From Cycas panzhihuaensis (Eukaryota > Cycadophyta), in assembly GCA_023213395.1 (NCBI GenBank), contig CM041465.1, forward strand, positions 187,061,741 to 187,125,740: a stretch of 64,000 nucleotides of DNA, written 5' to 3'. The notes beneath the pieces were generated by a model. That model worked only from the letters and a program-made list of their open reading frames with translations, did no database searches and was not told where the DNA came from. A program made the position numbers and the translations under genes. Of this stretch, positions 35,495 through 47,113 are shown in pieces. The stretch's first letter is position 1. Every line of letters begins with the position of its first letter.

Positions 35495-38400
35495 TTAGTT
35501 ACCTATTAGATCCTATATGAGAGGGAACAAAGGTGGTATGCCTTAAGGTGGCCTTTCAATGAACCCTTTAAGGAAAAGAATGTCTCTTAGCTTACATGTC
35601 TAATGAGACTGAGTAAATTGAGTTGATTTGCTAATTAAATTACTTTATGCATATAAAATATAATTACATAAAAGTTGGTATATAATAAGACTCAAAGTAA
35701 TCAAACAAGTAAATCAAAAGTCCCCTTAACTATAGGGGAGTTATAAACATCTTTCTAGTAGATGGAAAGATTGTTAGGGGTCCTTACCTCAAAGAAAGCA
35801 TCTTAAGTTTCCTCTTTTTCTATCTAAAAATCCCTCCCATAGACAAAGTTTTGACTTAAACCTCTATATGCACCCAAGGAAAGTAGTCAACATCACACTA
35901 GTTAGAGGTCAGGAGGATTAATGAGGGTAATGACCTAAGAGAGCTTTGACCCTAGATTAATGACTATATCTAAGGTTAATCATTGGGGTCTCCCTCACCT
36001 GATGATAATCTATTTGTGAGGATGAATGACTTAGGGATGCCTATGTCTAATTCTGAAGGGTTCACATACTTAAAGGTGAAAGTATAAAAGAGGAAGCTAC
36101 TTTCAACTTAAAGGATAATGACAAGCCATTATCTTTAGCATTCAAAACATAGTTAGAAAGAAATAATCTCAAAGAAGAGGTAGTTTATATACTAGGGATG
36201 TCAAGTCCTAATGGATTAAAGTACCCTTAATGATGAGAAGTATTTATTCGTAAGAGAGGACAAGCTTATACACTAGGGATATAAAGTCTTAAGTGATTAA
36301 GCAAGTCCTAAGCAAAGGGATAAGACTTAACCAAGGAGGGGTTAAGCAAGAGAAATCCACATCTAAATACAAATCCATGATGCATCTTTAGATTGAATTC
36401 ATACAACACTCATTTACATAACATGTAAATCAAACCATGCAAAGATGTATTATCTTTCTTTTTTCTTTTTCCTTTTGTTTTGTTTTATTGGATTATGAAA
36501 ATGTAACTAAGCACACAAGAAAGAGAGGTCCTAATTCCTTTTGTTGCACTTATGTTTGTCCAAGTTATAATTCCTTCACTTTCTTTTTGATCTTTTTGTG
36601 ATTTATTTATTAGAATGTGAAGGAACATGATAATCAACAAAAGATATAATTTTAATCTTGATCTAAACCATGGATTCACTTTCTACCCTTTCTTTTCTTT
36701 CAAGTAAATAAAGAGAACACTTCAATCAATGATTTAACAAGTAAGATAAGTAAATATTTATTTCTTTTTCCTTTTCTTTTTTCATTTGCATGGTTTTAAA
36801 GATAATAAAAATAGTTGTAAAAGGCAAGGATGAGGTTAATAGCTTATAGTGGCACTATGAAGTAATAATCTCATCTTCTTTTGGTTACAACCATTTCAAA
36901 ATAAAACCAATAACCAAATAATCTATAATACCAAATATTTAAATAATTGTATTTGAAAGAAAATATAAAATTAACTTGAAAAATTATATCAAAATATTAG
37001 TAACATTTCTATTACACTTGGGAATTTTGATAGCAAAAGATTACTACAAGTTGCCCAAAACTCTATGGAAGAGAGTATGGTCACTCTATCAAAAATATCC
37101 TTCTTACCATTCACCTTTTTATAAAGAGTTAGCTTAGTTCTTTTAACATTTTCTGGGACTAATCTCTATATAGACTATGAATAGGAGTAAAAAAGGAAAT
37201 GAGTGATTTAATTTGATGGTAATCAATAAGTGCATTAAAACTAGTTCAATCTCACAAATTGACTCCTTTCTTATGTTGTAATAAGGAGGAATAGGATTTA
37301 GATTAAAATTAGTTTGATTTCTAAATCATGTCTCTTAATGAAAAGACAAATTTTAAAGGCAATGACAATAAATGATAATAAAATCTTCTTATTTCTTTTT
37401 TTACTTGTATTTTTTGGTGTTAAAACAAAAGAAACTACTCTAACAAATAAAACAAGTAATCAACTGCAAAAAAATCATTTTAAACCTAATGATAAATAGG
37501 TATAATGAGCCTCATATTAATGACATGTCATTGTTTAATATGTTATGAAAATTCTCCAAGTACTTTGAAAGTAAGAAAACTTGACAATAACATGTGTTAT
37601 AGGAGAGAAAATTGTGTCAAAAACCAATGGAACACTAAGAGAAGAGGGCCTAATAGGTGCATAGAAAGGTGAATATGAGAATGAAGAAGTAATTAGACCA
37701 AAGATAGGCTTTGAATCCTTCAAATAAGCTTTATTAACTCTCAAGAAGAAGGCCCTTAATCCACTTAAATAAGAGGCAAATCACTAGAAAGAGGTGTTAG
37801 TAAAATTTTGGCAGTACTTCCTTACACAAAAGACTCTTCCCCATGCTCTAAAAATAAATAAGAATTTATAGAAAAAAAAGAGGAAGAGGGTGAAGGCCCA
37901 AACCATAGTTTTGCTATTTTTAAAAAATAAAATCTTACATAGGAGAAGGTAAAATTAGTATGGATGCATTAGGGTAGGTGGGGTGGTGCTAACCCATAAA
38001 TTTAGGCTAGAATCAAATCAAAATAGGTGAGGTTTCCATATTTTATTTTTAATTTTATGGGTATGATAGTAAAAAATGTGACAGTAAACTAAAAATGTAA
38101 TAGTACATATAAAACATAAAATACAAGAGTCTATTACATTTTATTTGTACTGTCATATGTTTTATGTTTCCAAAAATGTGACAGTTTAGAGAGGCCAACA
38201 AGTACAAAAAATAAAAATAAAAATTAGTAGAATGAGCTTATTAGGCCTTCTTAAAGTAGTAGTGACTTGAATGAAGACTAGATCAAGAAAGAAAATGTCT
38301 AATAATAAGAGAAACAAATTATAATTACATTTAAAGCTTGATAATATTCAAGAAAAGAGTGAATAGGAAAAGGCTTGGAGTAGCTTCATAGACCAAATTG

Positions 38401-38680
38401 GATAAGAGCATAAACCTACATCATATGATCGATCATCAACTAATAATAATCATCACAGTTACACACAATGAATCATCCAATTGATAATTCTTCAAATCTC
38501 TTGACTTCAAATGATAATGATAGATGCCAAACATGTCCAATCAAATCTTTCTATATTAAATAATAACCAATGTAGAACTGATAACCAAATAATACCAATT
38601 AAATGAATATAAACTTTAACTAGTAAACAAATCAAGACTAGAACCAAATCATGCCAAAGGGGGTTAGTCATAATGAAATA
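35495..38680 (-). repeat. LTR C of the Tat-like family (inverted, ~3.2 kb, most complete copy)
   Basis: On the minus strand it starts TATTTCATTATGACTAAC at 38680. Aligned without gaps to LTR A, it differs only by transitions over the first 16 bases. It ends at about 35495 (equivalent of TAATAGGTGATTA). It contains the full middle section missing in A, and the blocks shared with B at 35500-36090 and 37040-37780. It directly abuts the chromovirus at 38681. Confidence 0.78.
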
Positions 38681-39493
38681 TAGACTTTTAATCATATTAT
38701 AGTTGCATTAACCACAACTCTAATACTCATGATGGTAAACTTTTTTAGAGTAATTTACAATCAAATGTGATATATTAAGAACATTAGTTAATACACTACT
38801 CCTTCAAAATGACCACTAATTATAGTTAAAAGCTTAAAATTAAATATACATGAGAGAGCTAAGAGTAGTTATAATAAAGAAATATTAGCAAATCTCTATG
38901 CATTAGCTAAATGTCAATAATACTTACCATACAGTAAATTCATTGTCAAGATAGATCATTAGATCCGTAATTACTTTCTATCATAACTAACCTATCATAA
39001 GTATAATTGAGATAGATATACAAAATCTAGGATTATAATTTTGATATAGTTTATAAGAAGGGAAAATAAAATATGATAACAAAAGCCCTCTTAAGGAAAT
39101 ATAAAGGTAGATAATATATAACCATAGTAACTTTATAACCCTCATGGATTAACAAACCTCAACAAGAATATTAAAGCAACTTAAAGATTAGTAGGTAGCT
39201 TAAAAAATGTAGGAAGGGAATAACTAGTTAGAATTAGAAGATTAAGGACAACATTCTAATATACAAGGGTAGGATATGCGTCATAAATGTCACAAGCATC
39301 AAAGATAAAGTCCTTTAATAATACCATTAAACATCCATAGTATGACACTTAGGGTTCTTGAAAACTTATGATAAGTTAAGGCAACTCTTTTTTTAGAAGG
39401 GTATAAAGGAGGATATTAGAAGTTGTATATCTAAATATGACATATGCTAAAGGCAAAAGTCAAAGGCCATATAGGAGTTTAGACTCCTATAAC
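38681..39493 (+). pseudogene. chromovirus RNase H and integrase N-terminus, host piece 2
   Basis: The plus strand resumes the host frame with FNHIIVALTTTLILM, then PLIIVKSLKLNIHERAKSSY, NKEILANLYALAKC.YLPY and FIVKIDH.IR (38830-38980). These are RNase H motifs in chromovirus order. They continue to the integrase zinc-finger area near 39350-39480 and stop at 39493 before the copia LTR. The stops are again at Gln/Trp/Arg-type codons. The left continuation is at 13766-14244. Confidence 0.82.
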
Positions 39494-39769
39494 TGATGGA
39501 ATCAGGGGATAGAGGGAATTTAATGATAATACAAGAAGAGAACCATCATTCCCATGAGGATAGTGGTGTTGATAAGCACTAGGGTCCTTGAACCCCATGC
39601 GGCACACCTTTCAAAGTCTATTTCCCACTAACATTGATAAATGTTGAATATCCTACCTCTAAGATCTAACATAGTGCTTCTACAATATCTCCAGAATCTA
39701 AGTTATTGCCTCAATATGGGTGATCAACCCAAAGTGGACATGAGCCCTAATATGGGAATTATTCCAATA
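39494..39769 (-). repeat. 3' LTR of the complete copia
   Basis: The plus-strand left end TGATGGAATC and right end ...GGAATTATTCCAATA correspond to TGTTGGAAT termini in inverted form. The minus-strand purine tract TAGAGGAGGA lies at 39770-39781. Confidence 0.88.
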
Positions 39770-39789
39770 TTCCTCCTCTATAATACCCA

Positions 39790-42700
39790 TTTGGGGAGAT
39801 TCCAAGTTTATCTATGAATTTGATAAATTTTATTTTACTAAGTTTCTTTATGAATATATTTTCCACTTATTCTTCTATGCTATAATAGACTAATTCTAAC
39901 TTACCTTACTGTACCAACTCTCTAATAAAATGATGTTGTGTTTTGATGTGCTTTGCCTTACCATGAAACATTGGATTCCTAGTCATCTAAATCATGCTTT
40001 AATTATCATAAAGTAATATAGTTCAACCAACTTATTCTTCCTATATATCATGAAGTAATCTTCTAGGCTAAATTGTTTCATATGCTTCTATTATAACTAC
40101 TTTATACTCAACTTCTGTAGTAGATAAAGATATTGTAGTCCATTTCTTTGAACTCCATGCTACCATTGCTAAACCCAAACTAAATGTATATCTTGAAGTA
40201 GATCCTATCATCTACACAACTTACCTAGTCTAAGTATATATAACTAATTAATCTGTAGTCCTATGATGACCTATAACGTAATCCATATCTACTAGTACCT
40301 TTTAGATACCTGAGAATTCTCTTGGTCGATTATTAATATTTTACCTTAAGGCTCATACATGAATTTAGAAAATACACTGCCTACATATATGATATTTGGT
40401 TAGGTTGAAGTCAAGTAAATTAGGCTCCTAATCAATTGCCTATAGAGTGTAGGATTAACTAGTTTTAATTTCTTAAACTTAGATAATTTCAACCCAACCT
40501 CTACATGAGTTATGAGTGGCTTGTAATTACTCATGTTAAACTTGTGCAATAGATCTAATATGTATTTTCTTTGGGAGATAAATATCCCCTTTTCATCTTG
40601 ATAAACTTTAATGCTTGAGAAGTAATGCATTAGTCCTAAGTCTGTCATCTCAAATTCTTTGTACATATCCTTTTTGAATCTTTGGGATAAGTGATCACTA
40701 TTTCTAGTATATACTAGGCCATCAACATATAAATCCATAATTAGTATGAAGTTTCCTTAAAATTTGATGTATAAATTGGGATCTGATTAGATTCTTTAAA
40801 ATCTTTTATCCTTGAAATATTTGTCAATCCTAGAGTACCATACTCTAGGTGCTTACTTGAGTCCATACAAGGTCTTTTTAAGTTTATAGGCCTTGTCTTT
40901 TTTTCCTTTCACTTCAAGCCCTTTGAGTTATTGAACATAAATTTATTCATCTATATAGCCATTCAAGAAGGTGCTTTTCACATCTAATTGATATAATATC
41001 TAACTTTATTCTATAACTAAGACCATGATTGACCTAACTATTTCTAACCTTGTAACAAGTGCAAATGTCTCATTGTAATCTATGCCCTTAATTTGAGCAT
41101 AGCCCTTTGTAACTAAACTTACCTTATACTTATCAATAGACCCATCTGATTTATACTTGATCTTATAGACCCATTTAGTCCTAACGAAATTTTTGCTAAG
41201 TGGCAGATTTACTAACTCTTATGTATCATTTTTCATTAAGGCATTGTACTCTTCCTTCATTGCATTCTTCCATTCATCTTGTTTATTTACCTCTTCAAAG
41301 TTGTAAGGCTCATTAGAATCCATAACTTGAGTCATAAGTGTAAACTTCACCCTTTAAGATCTTGTAATCCTTCTCTTAAAGTTGGTGTCTAAAATATTTG
41401 GAAGGTTATGAGCCCTTTATACCCATTTTAGGATCCTTTAATTTGAAGTAGAGGGTCCTACTTCATTTATATTAGGTATAATTATACCCTTAGAGTTTGA
41501 ATCTATTTCAACTATGATATTCTTGCCCTTATCTTTTTTAATAATTTTTTCTTGATAAAATTTATCTTCCTTGAAGATGACATCCCTACTTATAATAATC
41601 CTCTTGCCTTTTGATCATAAACTTTATAAGATCTAAAAAAGTCATTATATCATATAAAGATATATTTGATGCTCTTATAATCGAGCTTTATTCTCCTTTA
41701 ATCTAGGACATGTGTATAAGCTATGCAAAAAAAAAATTTAAGTGTTTAATGCTTGACTTATAACCTGTCCAAGCTTCTTCTAGTGTAATCCATCTAACTG
41801 CTTTGGTGGTATATTTATTCAATACATATATAACTATATATATAACTACTGCCCAATATTTATTTCTAAGTTGCTTGTTCTTAAGTATACTTCTTTCCAT
41901 TTTTATAATTATTCTATTCTTTTTTTTAGTAACCCCATTTTTTAAGGGGTGTCAGGATTTATGAGTTATTTCCTTATTCTAAAGTACCTGTGATAAGCTT
42001 TGAATTTATTTGAAATGAATTCTTTCTATTATCTAATTTTAGGATCAAAATCTTAAGTCCACTTTGTTTTTCAACCATAGTTTTGAAATTAATGAAACAT
42101 TGTAAGCATCTGACTTAAACTAAAGAAAGTAAACCCATGTAATCCTTGTAAAGTTATCAATAAATGTTATGAAGAACTTAGCTCCTCCAAGTGAGGGCAT
42201 ATCCATTGGACTATATAGATCTGTGTATACCAATTGAAGGGGCCCATTGGTCCTATAGCTTTTATTAGAGAATCATTCCCTTTATTATTTTCTAGGTACA
42301 CATCTTTCATATATTTCTTTGTTATATTCAATAGTTAGTAGTTTAATCACCATGTCCATTTTCTTTATTAAGGTCAAACTATTATAATTTAGATAACTAA
42401 GTTTTTTGTACCATGTTTCACTATCCACATTAGTTGATGCTTTTAAGGCATACTAGTCTATTGGGGGAATGACTAATTTGAATAACTTGTCACTAGTTAT
42501 TTATTCTTTGACCATAATTGCTTTGTTCCTTAGTTTATCTTTGATGGTATATTTCTCATTGTTAAAGATTACCTTATATTTTTGTTCCATCATTTATCCT
42601 ATTAATAGTAATTTTTTCTTAAGTGTTGGGACATGAAGCACATCATTTATGCACATTATTTCTCTAAAATCTATTTGTATAGAGACATTCCCTTTACCTA

Positions 42701-42900
42701 CTATATTTTGAGTGGTGTTATTACTAAACATAATCATACTTCTTTTGGTATTATCCAAAATTTTAAAACATTGTTATCTATGAGTCATGTATGTAGAACA
42801 TCTTGAATCTATGTACCAACTATCTTCTTCTTCATTAGCCATCAAACTTGAAAAAAATAATCTTTTATCTTGCCTTTCTTTAATAATTATATTAACAATT
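39790..42900 (-). pseudogene. copia pol: RNase H, reverse transcriptase, integrase
   Basis: RNase H occupies 39790-40390. RT at 40400-41330 includes MDLYVDGLVYTRNSDHL, where intact elements have YVDD, so the second catalytic Asp is Gly. EFEMTDLGLMHYFSSIKVYQ and GIFISQRKYILDLLHKF follow. An upstream RT block with NGYIDE and the ..VKYKARLV-like segment lies at 40900-41200. The integrase C-terminal part is at 41600-41990. The core segment at 41990-42110 reads FKTMVEKQSGLKILILKLDN (intact FK..VE...G..IK.LRSDNG). No full-length frame remains. The order and orientation agree with a minus-strand element. Confidence 0.8.
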
Positions 42901-44039
42901 CCACTTTATGAGTTTGATCTTTTTACAAAATAATTTTCTTTTAAGTGCCCATTTCTATGGTAATAAAAATATTAGATTGTTCCTCTACCCCTTGGACTTG
43001 TTCCACTTTGTCCTTGATTTTTACCCTTAGGACTTTGATCTCTTTCTCTTCTTTAAGGTATATAATTTTATCCTTGGCCTTGAAAATATATTTATCCTTG
43101 GAATTGATTTTTCCCTTGGTAGAAGTGACTTGGACCTTATCCTTGATGATTACCTTGACCTTGATAATAACCTTATGCTTGATAGGCTTGACCTTACATT
43201 TGAAATTAATTTTGATTTCTAATTTGTTGACCTCTTCCTCTAGGGGATTATCCTCTATCCCTAGAACTTTGACTTTGAAATGTAGGTCAAATTTTTGTCT
43301 TGATGGCAAAAGAATATTTAGAAAACTCACTTCCTCCTCTTTTCTCTTCTATAACTAGTAGCATGGCATTTAATTGATCTATATTAAGGTTACTTAGGTC
43401 CTTAGAGACCTTAATACTTATGGCAACCATCTAAAATCTTTTGATGCCACCTACATATCTTAAGATTTTCTGAACTACCCTTTGCTTACTTATTACCTCT
43501 CCTAAAGCCCTCATTTGATTAACTAAGCCTTAGATTTTTGTAATGAAGTTATTTATACCTTCATTATTATTCATCCTTAAGTTTTCAAATTTTCTTCTTA
43601 AAGTCTAAAGTTTTGATACTATTGCTCCCTTATATATAGTCTTTAGTGTGTTCCATGCTTCCTTTGAGATACATGCTTCACTTACTCTTGGGAATATGTG
43701 ATCCTGTAAAGTTCATAAGGCGAATACTAATACTATGTTATCTTATTTTTTGTTCTTCTTGAAGATCTTCTTTTCATCTTTAATGGCATTTATAACAAGC
43801 ACTCCATAACCTATTTCAATTAATTTTCACATATCTTTAGCTAAAAAAATTAGTTTCATGCATCTATTACAATTTAAAAAATTAGTTCTATCAAACTTAG
43901 GCACCATAACATTACTAATATTTGAGGGCATAATAAAAAGAATTGTCTTAAAAAATAAGTATTTAAAAAGTAGGGTGCTTAAAAGGAAATATTGAAAAAG
44001 CACTAAAAGAAGGCAATAAAGACACTTAAAAGTAATCAA
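42901..44039 (-). pseudogene. copia gag with a Lys-rich C-terminal tract
   Basis: The N-terminus lies at about 43940-43830: NVMVPKFDRTNFLNCNRCM, where intact gags have (V)P.F.G.NY..W. The helical gag core is at 43370-43800. The region 42941-43330 is an open frame of 129 codons packed with Lys and Val (KHKVIIKVKVIIKDKVQVTS and more). It probably derives from the basic RNA-binding tail by slippage of GACCTTG-like units. The plus-strand frame over the same interval is its shadow. No zinc knuckle is left, although SNIFITIEMGT at its end lies near where a CCHC would be. Confidence 0.7.
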
Positions 44040-46195
44040 AAGTTATTTTACTTCAACTTTGTGACTTGCACAAATATCCCAATTGGGACTCAAACACCTC
44101 CAAAATAGGTTTTTGGTATTAATAATGTTTATAAATTGAAAATTTGCTAGTTTATTTAAGGCTCATCATGTAGGAAGTCTAAAACTAGCATTAACTTTGA
44201 TCATTAAAAAGTTACATCAAATGACTTTAAAAAATTTTTAAATATTATCCACTTAGTACAGGACTAAAATAAAATCTTAATGCCTCAAACAACACTCAAT
44301 TTTAACTTAAAATAACCAAGTTATGCATTAAAATATACTAGGGAAAAATAACCCTTTAGTATATAAAGCTCAAGGAAATTGTACATTAATTTTAAATGAT
44401 TAAAAAGTTATCAAATGAAGACCAAATCGATTTTGTGACTATTTTTTTATTTGGGCGGAAGTGTAGATTGTCTTGAAGCTAATAAAGTTAAATTGGATTC
44501 CATAGGTGATAAATATTGTTGTTGAAGTAGAAATAAATACCTGATTTCAATTAGGCCTTTTGAAAAATGAATTAGTCCCTTTAAAAAGAAATGCACTTAT
44601 GATAACCTGAGTGTTGAATATGACCTACAGGTTGTCATTAAGATGTAGCTATATAACTAGGACATCAGATAAAGAGATTACTTGTGAGTTATTCTTTGCA
44701 ACAAAGTGGTGATCCTCCTCAAGACATAGAAGTGGCATATTGAATCTCAGTGATGTAATGGAGTGACCACCATAAGACTCACCTTTAGATAGAGACCAGT
44801 TATTATACCAAAAACTTATCAAAGATAATAAATATGTATGTCTTAAAATATAAATATTAAGGTTTAAAAAAAATATAAAGTATAAATGTGCAATATATTA
44901 ATGTTTAATATATTGTGTACAAATATAATAATCTACATAAATGAAGAGTATTAAGAACATGAGTGATAACCATAAGTAAAGAGCTATTACAAAAGTGCTT
45001 TGATGCAACCACCAGATGCCAAGATGAAGTGTAGATATTTATTCAATGGTTCACAGCCAATCCTCTTTTTATACTCTATTATCATAGCACATTTGACTTT
45101 AGATCAAGAAATCATAGGTTTGGTTGTTAAGAGATGGCTTAATAGATAGATTAATCACCCCAAAGTGAGGATACTTATTTATTATACGCTCCAAACTTTA
45201 CTTTAGATTAATCGCCCCAAAGCAAGGATATTTATTTATTACACACTCTAAACTTTAGAGATGAGTGTAATTATTTTGAAGGTCTATATATCAAATCAAA
45301 CCAAGCATACTTGTCTTACGACCACTACAAGAATGAAATATAAATATGAAATATTTATAAGGGGCATGACTAAGGCCAAAATAATATTTTGATTTGCAAG
45401 TAGAATAAGGATGCAAATAGACAAGTGTAAATGTAAATGCACTAAATGGTGCGAATCTCCTACATTTTAGAAAAGAGAATCCTTAATATGCTTCAAAAAT
45501 ACATGATGTTACGGATTGGCATGTGTAGTGGATGCCTTTAAGGATAGAGATGCTTAATGTAAAAGTAAATACAATAGTACAACAACATTTTGGTTAAATA
45601 TAGATAGAAAGATATAAATTTTAGATGCACAAGAAGCATATATAGATTTCTCATAAATAAATGTCTCATACTGGATCCAAGATATGAGTATGCATGTAGT
45701 TCGACCTATTAACAAGGCAGACAAAGGTAGTGACTTTGAGCCAGGTAAAAAAATATTTAATCACAATGGTAGGGATAGGTTCTATTTTGATCAAGTTAGT
45801 AAGATTGAAGCAGCCTCCTAAATTCCAATTATAAGCCTCTATAATAGTAGAAAATTGCATGTAGACATAAACATAGTATAGGGAATGGATGCAAGTGCAC
45901 ACAAATTTTAAGCATTAGACTAAGTCTCTAAGCACAAGATGTGCATTGTCCCAAAATGCATTTCATAATCTATTGATGCAAATATTCAAACATAATAACT
46001 TTGAATATTAAGTTAATATAGAGTAGTTAGAACCAATTTAAAAACTAATAGTCACGAAATAAAGAGATTTTGTAGAACCAACCAAATATCAAAATAAGAG
46101 GAGTATATGAACCTAACTTTCATAAAGTTGTTGCAGTTAAATGCCTAAATGATGGCTCTTAAATGCCTAAATGATAGCTTTACAAATAGGGAAAT
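44040..46195 (-). other. 2.1-kb leader of the complete copia, with a 57-bp tandem duplication
   Basis: There is no recognisable coding sequence between the primer-binding site and gag. Two tandem copies of a 57-bp unit lie at 45149-45205 and 45206-45262 (shared words ATTAATC.CCCCAAAG and CTTTA). A 20-bp duplication TAAATGCCTAAATGAT.GCT lies at 46138-46179. Copia leaders are usually far shorter, so this may include a nested insertion that has lost its identity. Confidence 0.5.
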
Positions 46196-46211
46196 TTGCT
46201 TTGATAGCAAA
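46196..46211 (-). other. primer-binding site of the complete copia
   Basis: The plus strand reads TTGCTTTGATAGCAAA, the complement of a decayed TTTGGTATCAGAGCAA, the initiator tRNA-Met pairing site. It directly abuts the LTR at 46212. Confidence 0.8.
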
Positions 46212-46429
46212 TGTTAGAATTAGGGGATAGAGGGAACAAAATGATAATGTAAGAAGGATGTGGCACATCCTTCAAAGTTTACTACCAACTGGCATTGACA
46301 AACATCAAATATGCTGCTACTAAGATCTAACATAATGCTATTATAACATCTCCATAATCTAGGTTATCACCCAAATGTGGGTAATCAACAAAGGTGGATA
46401 TGACTCCCAATATAGGAATTATTCCAACA
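46212..46429 (-). repeat. 5' LTR of the complete copia
   Basis: It is 218 bp with termini TGTTAGAAT and ATTCCAACA, an inverted pair with one mismatch. It is flanked by the PBS on the left and the duplicated target ATAAT on the right. Confidence 0.9.
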
Positions 46430-47113
46430 ATAATCACTCTTAATTCCTTCAGAAAAATGGGAAGAAATCATAATAGATTTCATCATTAGATTACCTAAAT
46501 TAACATAAAAAGATACAATCTTTGTAGTAGTGGACTACCTTACAAAGTATGCCTAGTTCATACTTATATACTCTAACTATAATACCCTATAGGTAACTAA
46601 AATATTTATGAGGAACATTTATAAACTACATAGTTTTACTAAGAATATTATCTTTTAAAGGGACCCTAAGTTTACTAGTAACTTTTGGAAGGAACTCTTT
46701 AAATTAGTAGGAATGGAACTTATTATGAGCTCAACATAGTATCCCTAGATAGACTACTGAATAAACATTATTAATAAATGCTTGAAAATATACTTGTGTT
46801 ATTTCATAGGAGATAACCAAGCTAAATATGTAAAGTGGATCCATATAGTTGAGTATTAGTGCAATATAAATTAATACTCAATAATTCACATGACCCCTCT
46901 TGTGATGTTATATAGATACTAACCTCTTGTAATAGTCAATTATATATAAATAGTCATATGCATCCCAACAACCTAAGCAATAATTCAACAAGCTAAACAT
47001 ATACTTAAAGAAAACAATATTAATGATAATAAGGCTAAAAACCAAGTAAAATAATAAGCATATTAATATTAAATATAAAGGGGGTTTGAGATCAAGGATT
47101 GGGTATATGTGAG
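46430..47113 (+). pseudogene. chromovirus integrase, host piece 3
   Basis: The plus strand reads PLLIPSEKWEEIIIDFIIRL, then DTIFVVVDYLTKYA (first catalytic Asp), RDPKFTSNFWKELFKLVGME (second), and INKCLKIYL where the catalytic Glu is expected. It continues to QQAKHILKENNINDNKAKNQ and a GDWV-like FEIKDWVYV at about 47085-47110. All are in chromovirus integrase order. It ends where a copia LTR begins (47114). Confidence 0.88.

Larger units (their letters stand above)
14245..38680 (+). mobile_element. 24-kb chimeric Tat-like Ty3/gypsy insertion with U3 ends at both outer junctions
   Basis: The left end is the start of LTR A (plus orientation). The right end is the start of LTR C (minus orientation). 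Between them lie gag, protease, RT, RNase H, integrase, a second RNase H, an antisense ORF, a nested copia piece carrying a LINE, LTR B (plus), and an inverted gag end leading into LTR C. The chromovirus host ends at 14244 and resumes at 38681. If 14240-14244 and 38681-38685 are taken as the 5-bp duplication and counted once, host codons resume in frame (D-E-S then F-N-H). The two 5-bp copies themselves match at only 2 of 5 bases, which is possible given the age. The whole is dead. Confidence 0.7.
39494..46429 (-). mobile_element. complete Ty1/copia element with LTRs, PBS, PPT and target duplication
   Basis: The LTRs at 39494-39769 and 46212-46429 share most of their sequence; the right one lacks about 58 bp. 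The flanking 5-mers are ATAAC (39489-39493) and ATAAT (46430-46434), one transition apart. Counting this 5-mer once restores the chromovirus frame across the site (..LL.PLLIPSEKWEEI). The minus-strand order is 5' LTR (right), PBS, 2.1-kb leader, gag, integrase, RT, RNase H, PPT, 3' LTR (left). The open frames are short and the element is dead. Confidence 0.92.

Noticed and set aside
42945-43358. 137-codon plus-strand ORF rich in Leu and Thr
   Set aside because: It is the reverse strand of the Lys-rich copia gag tail.
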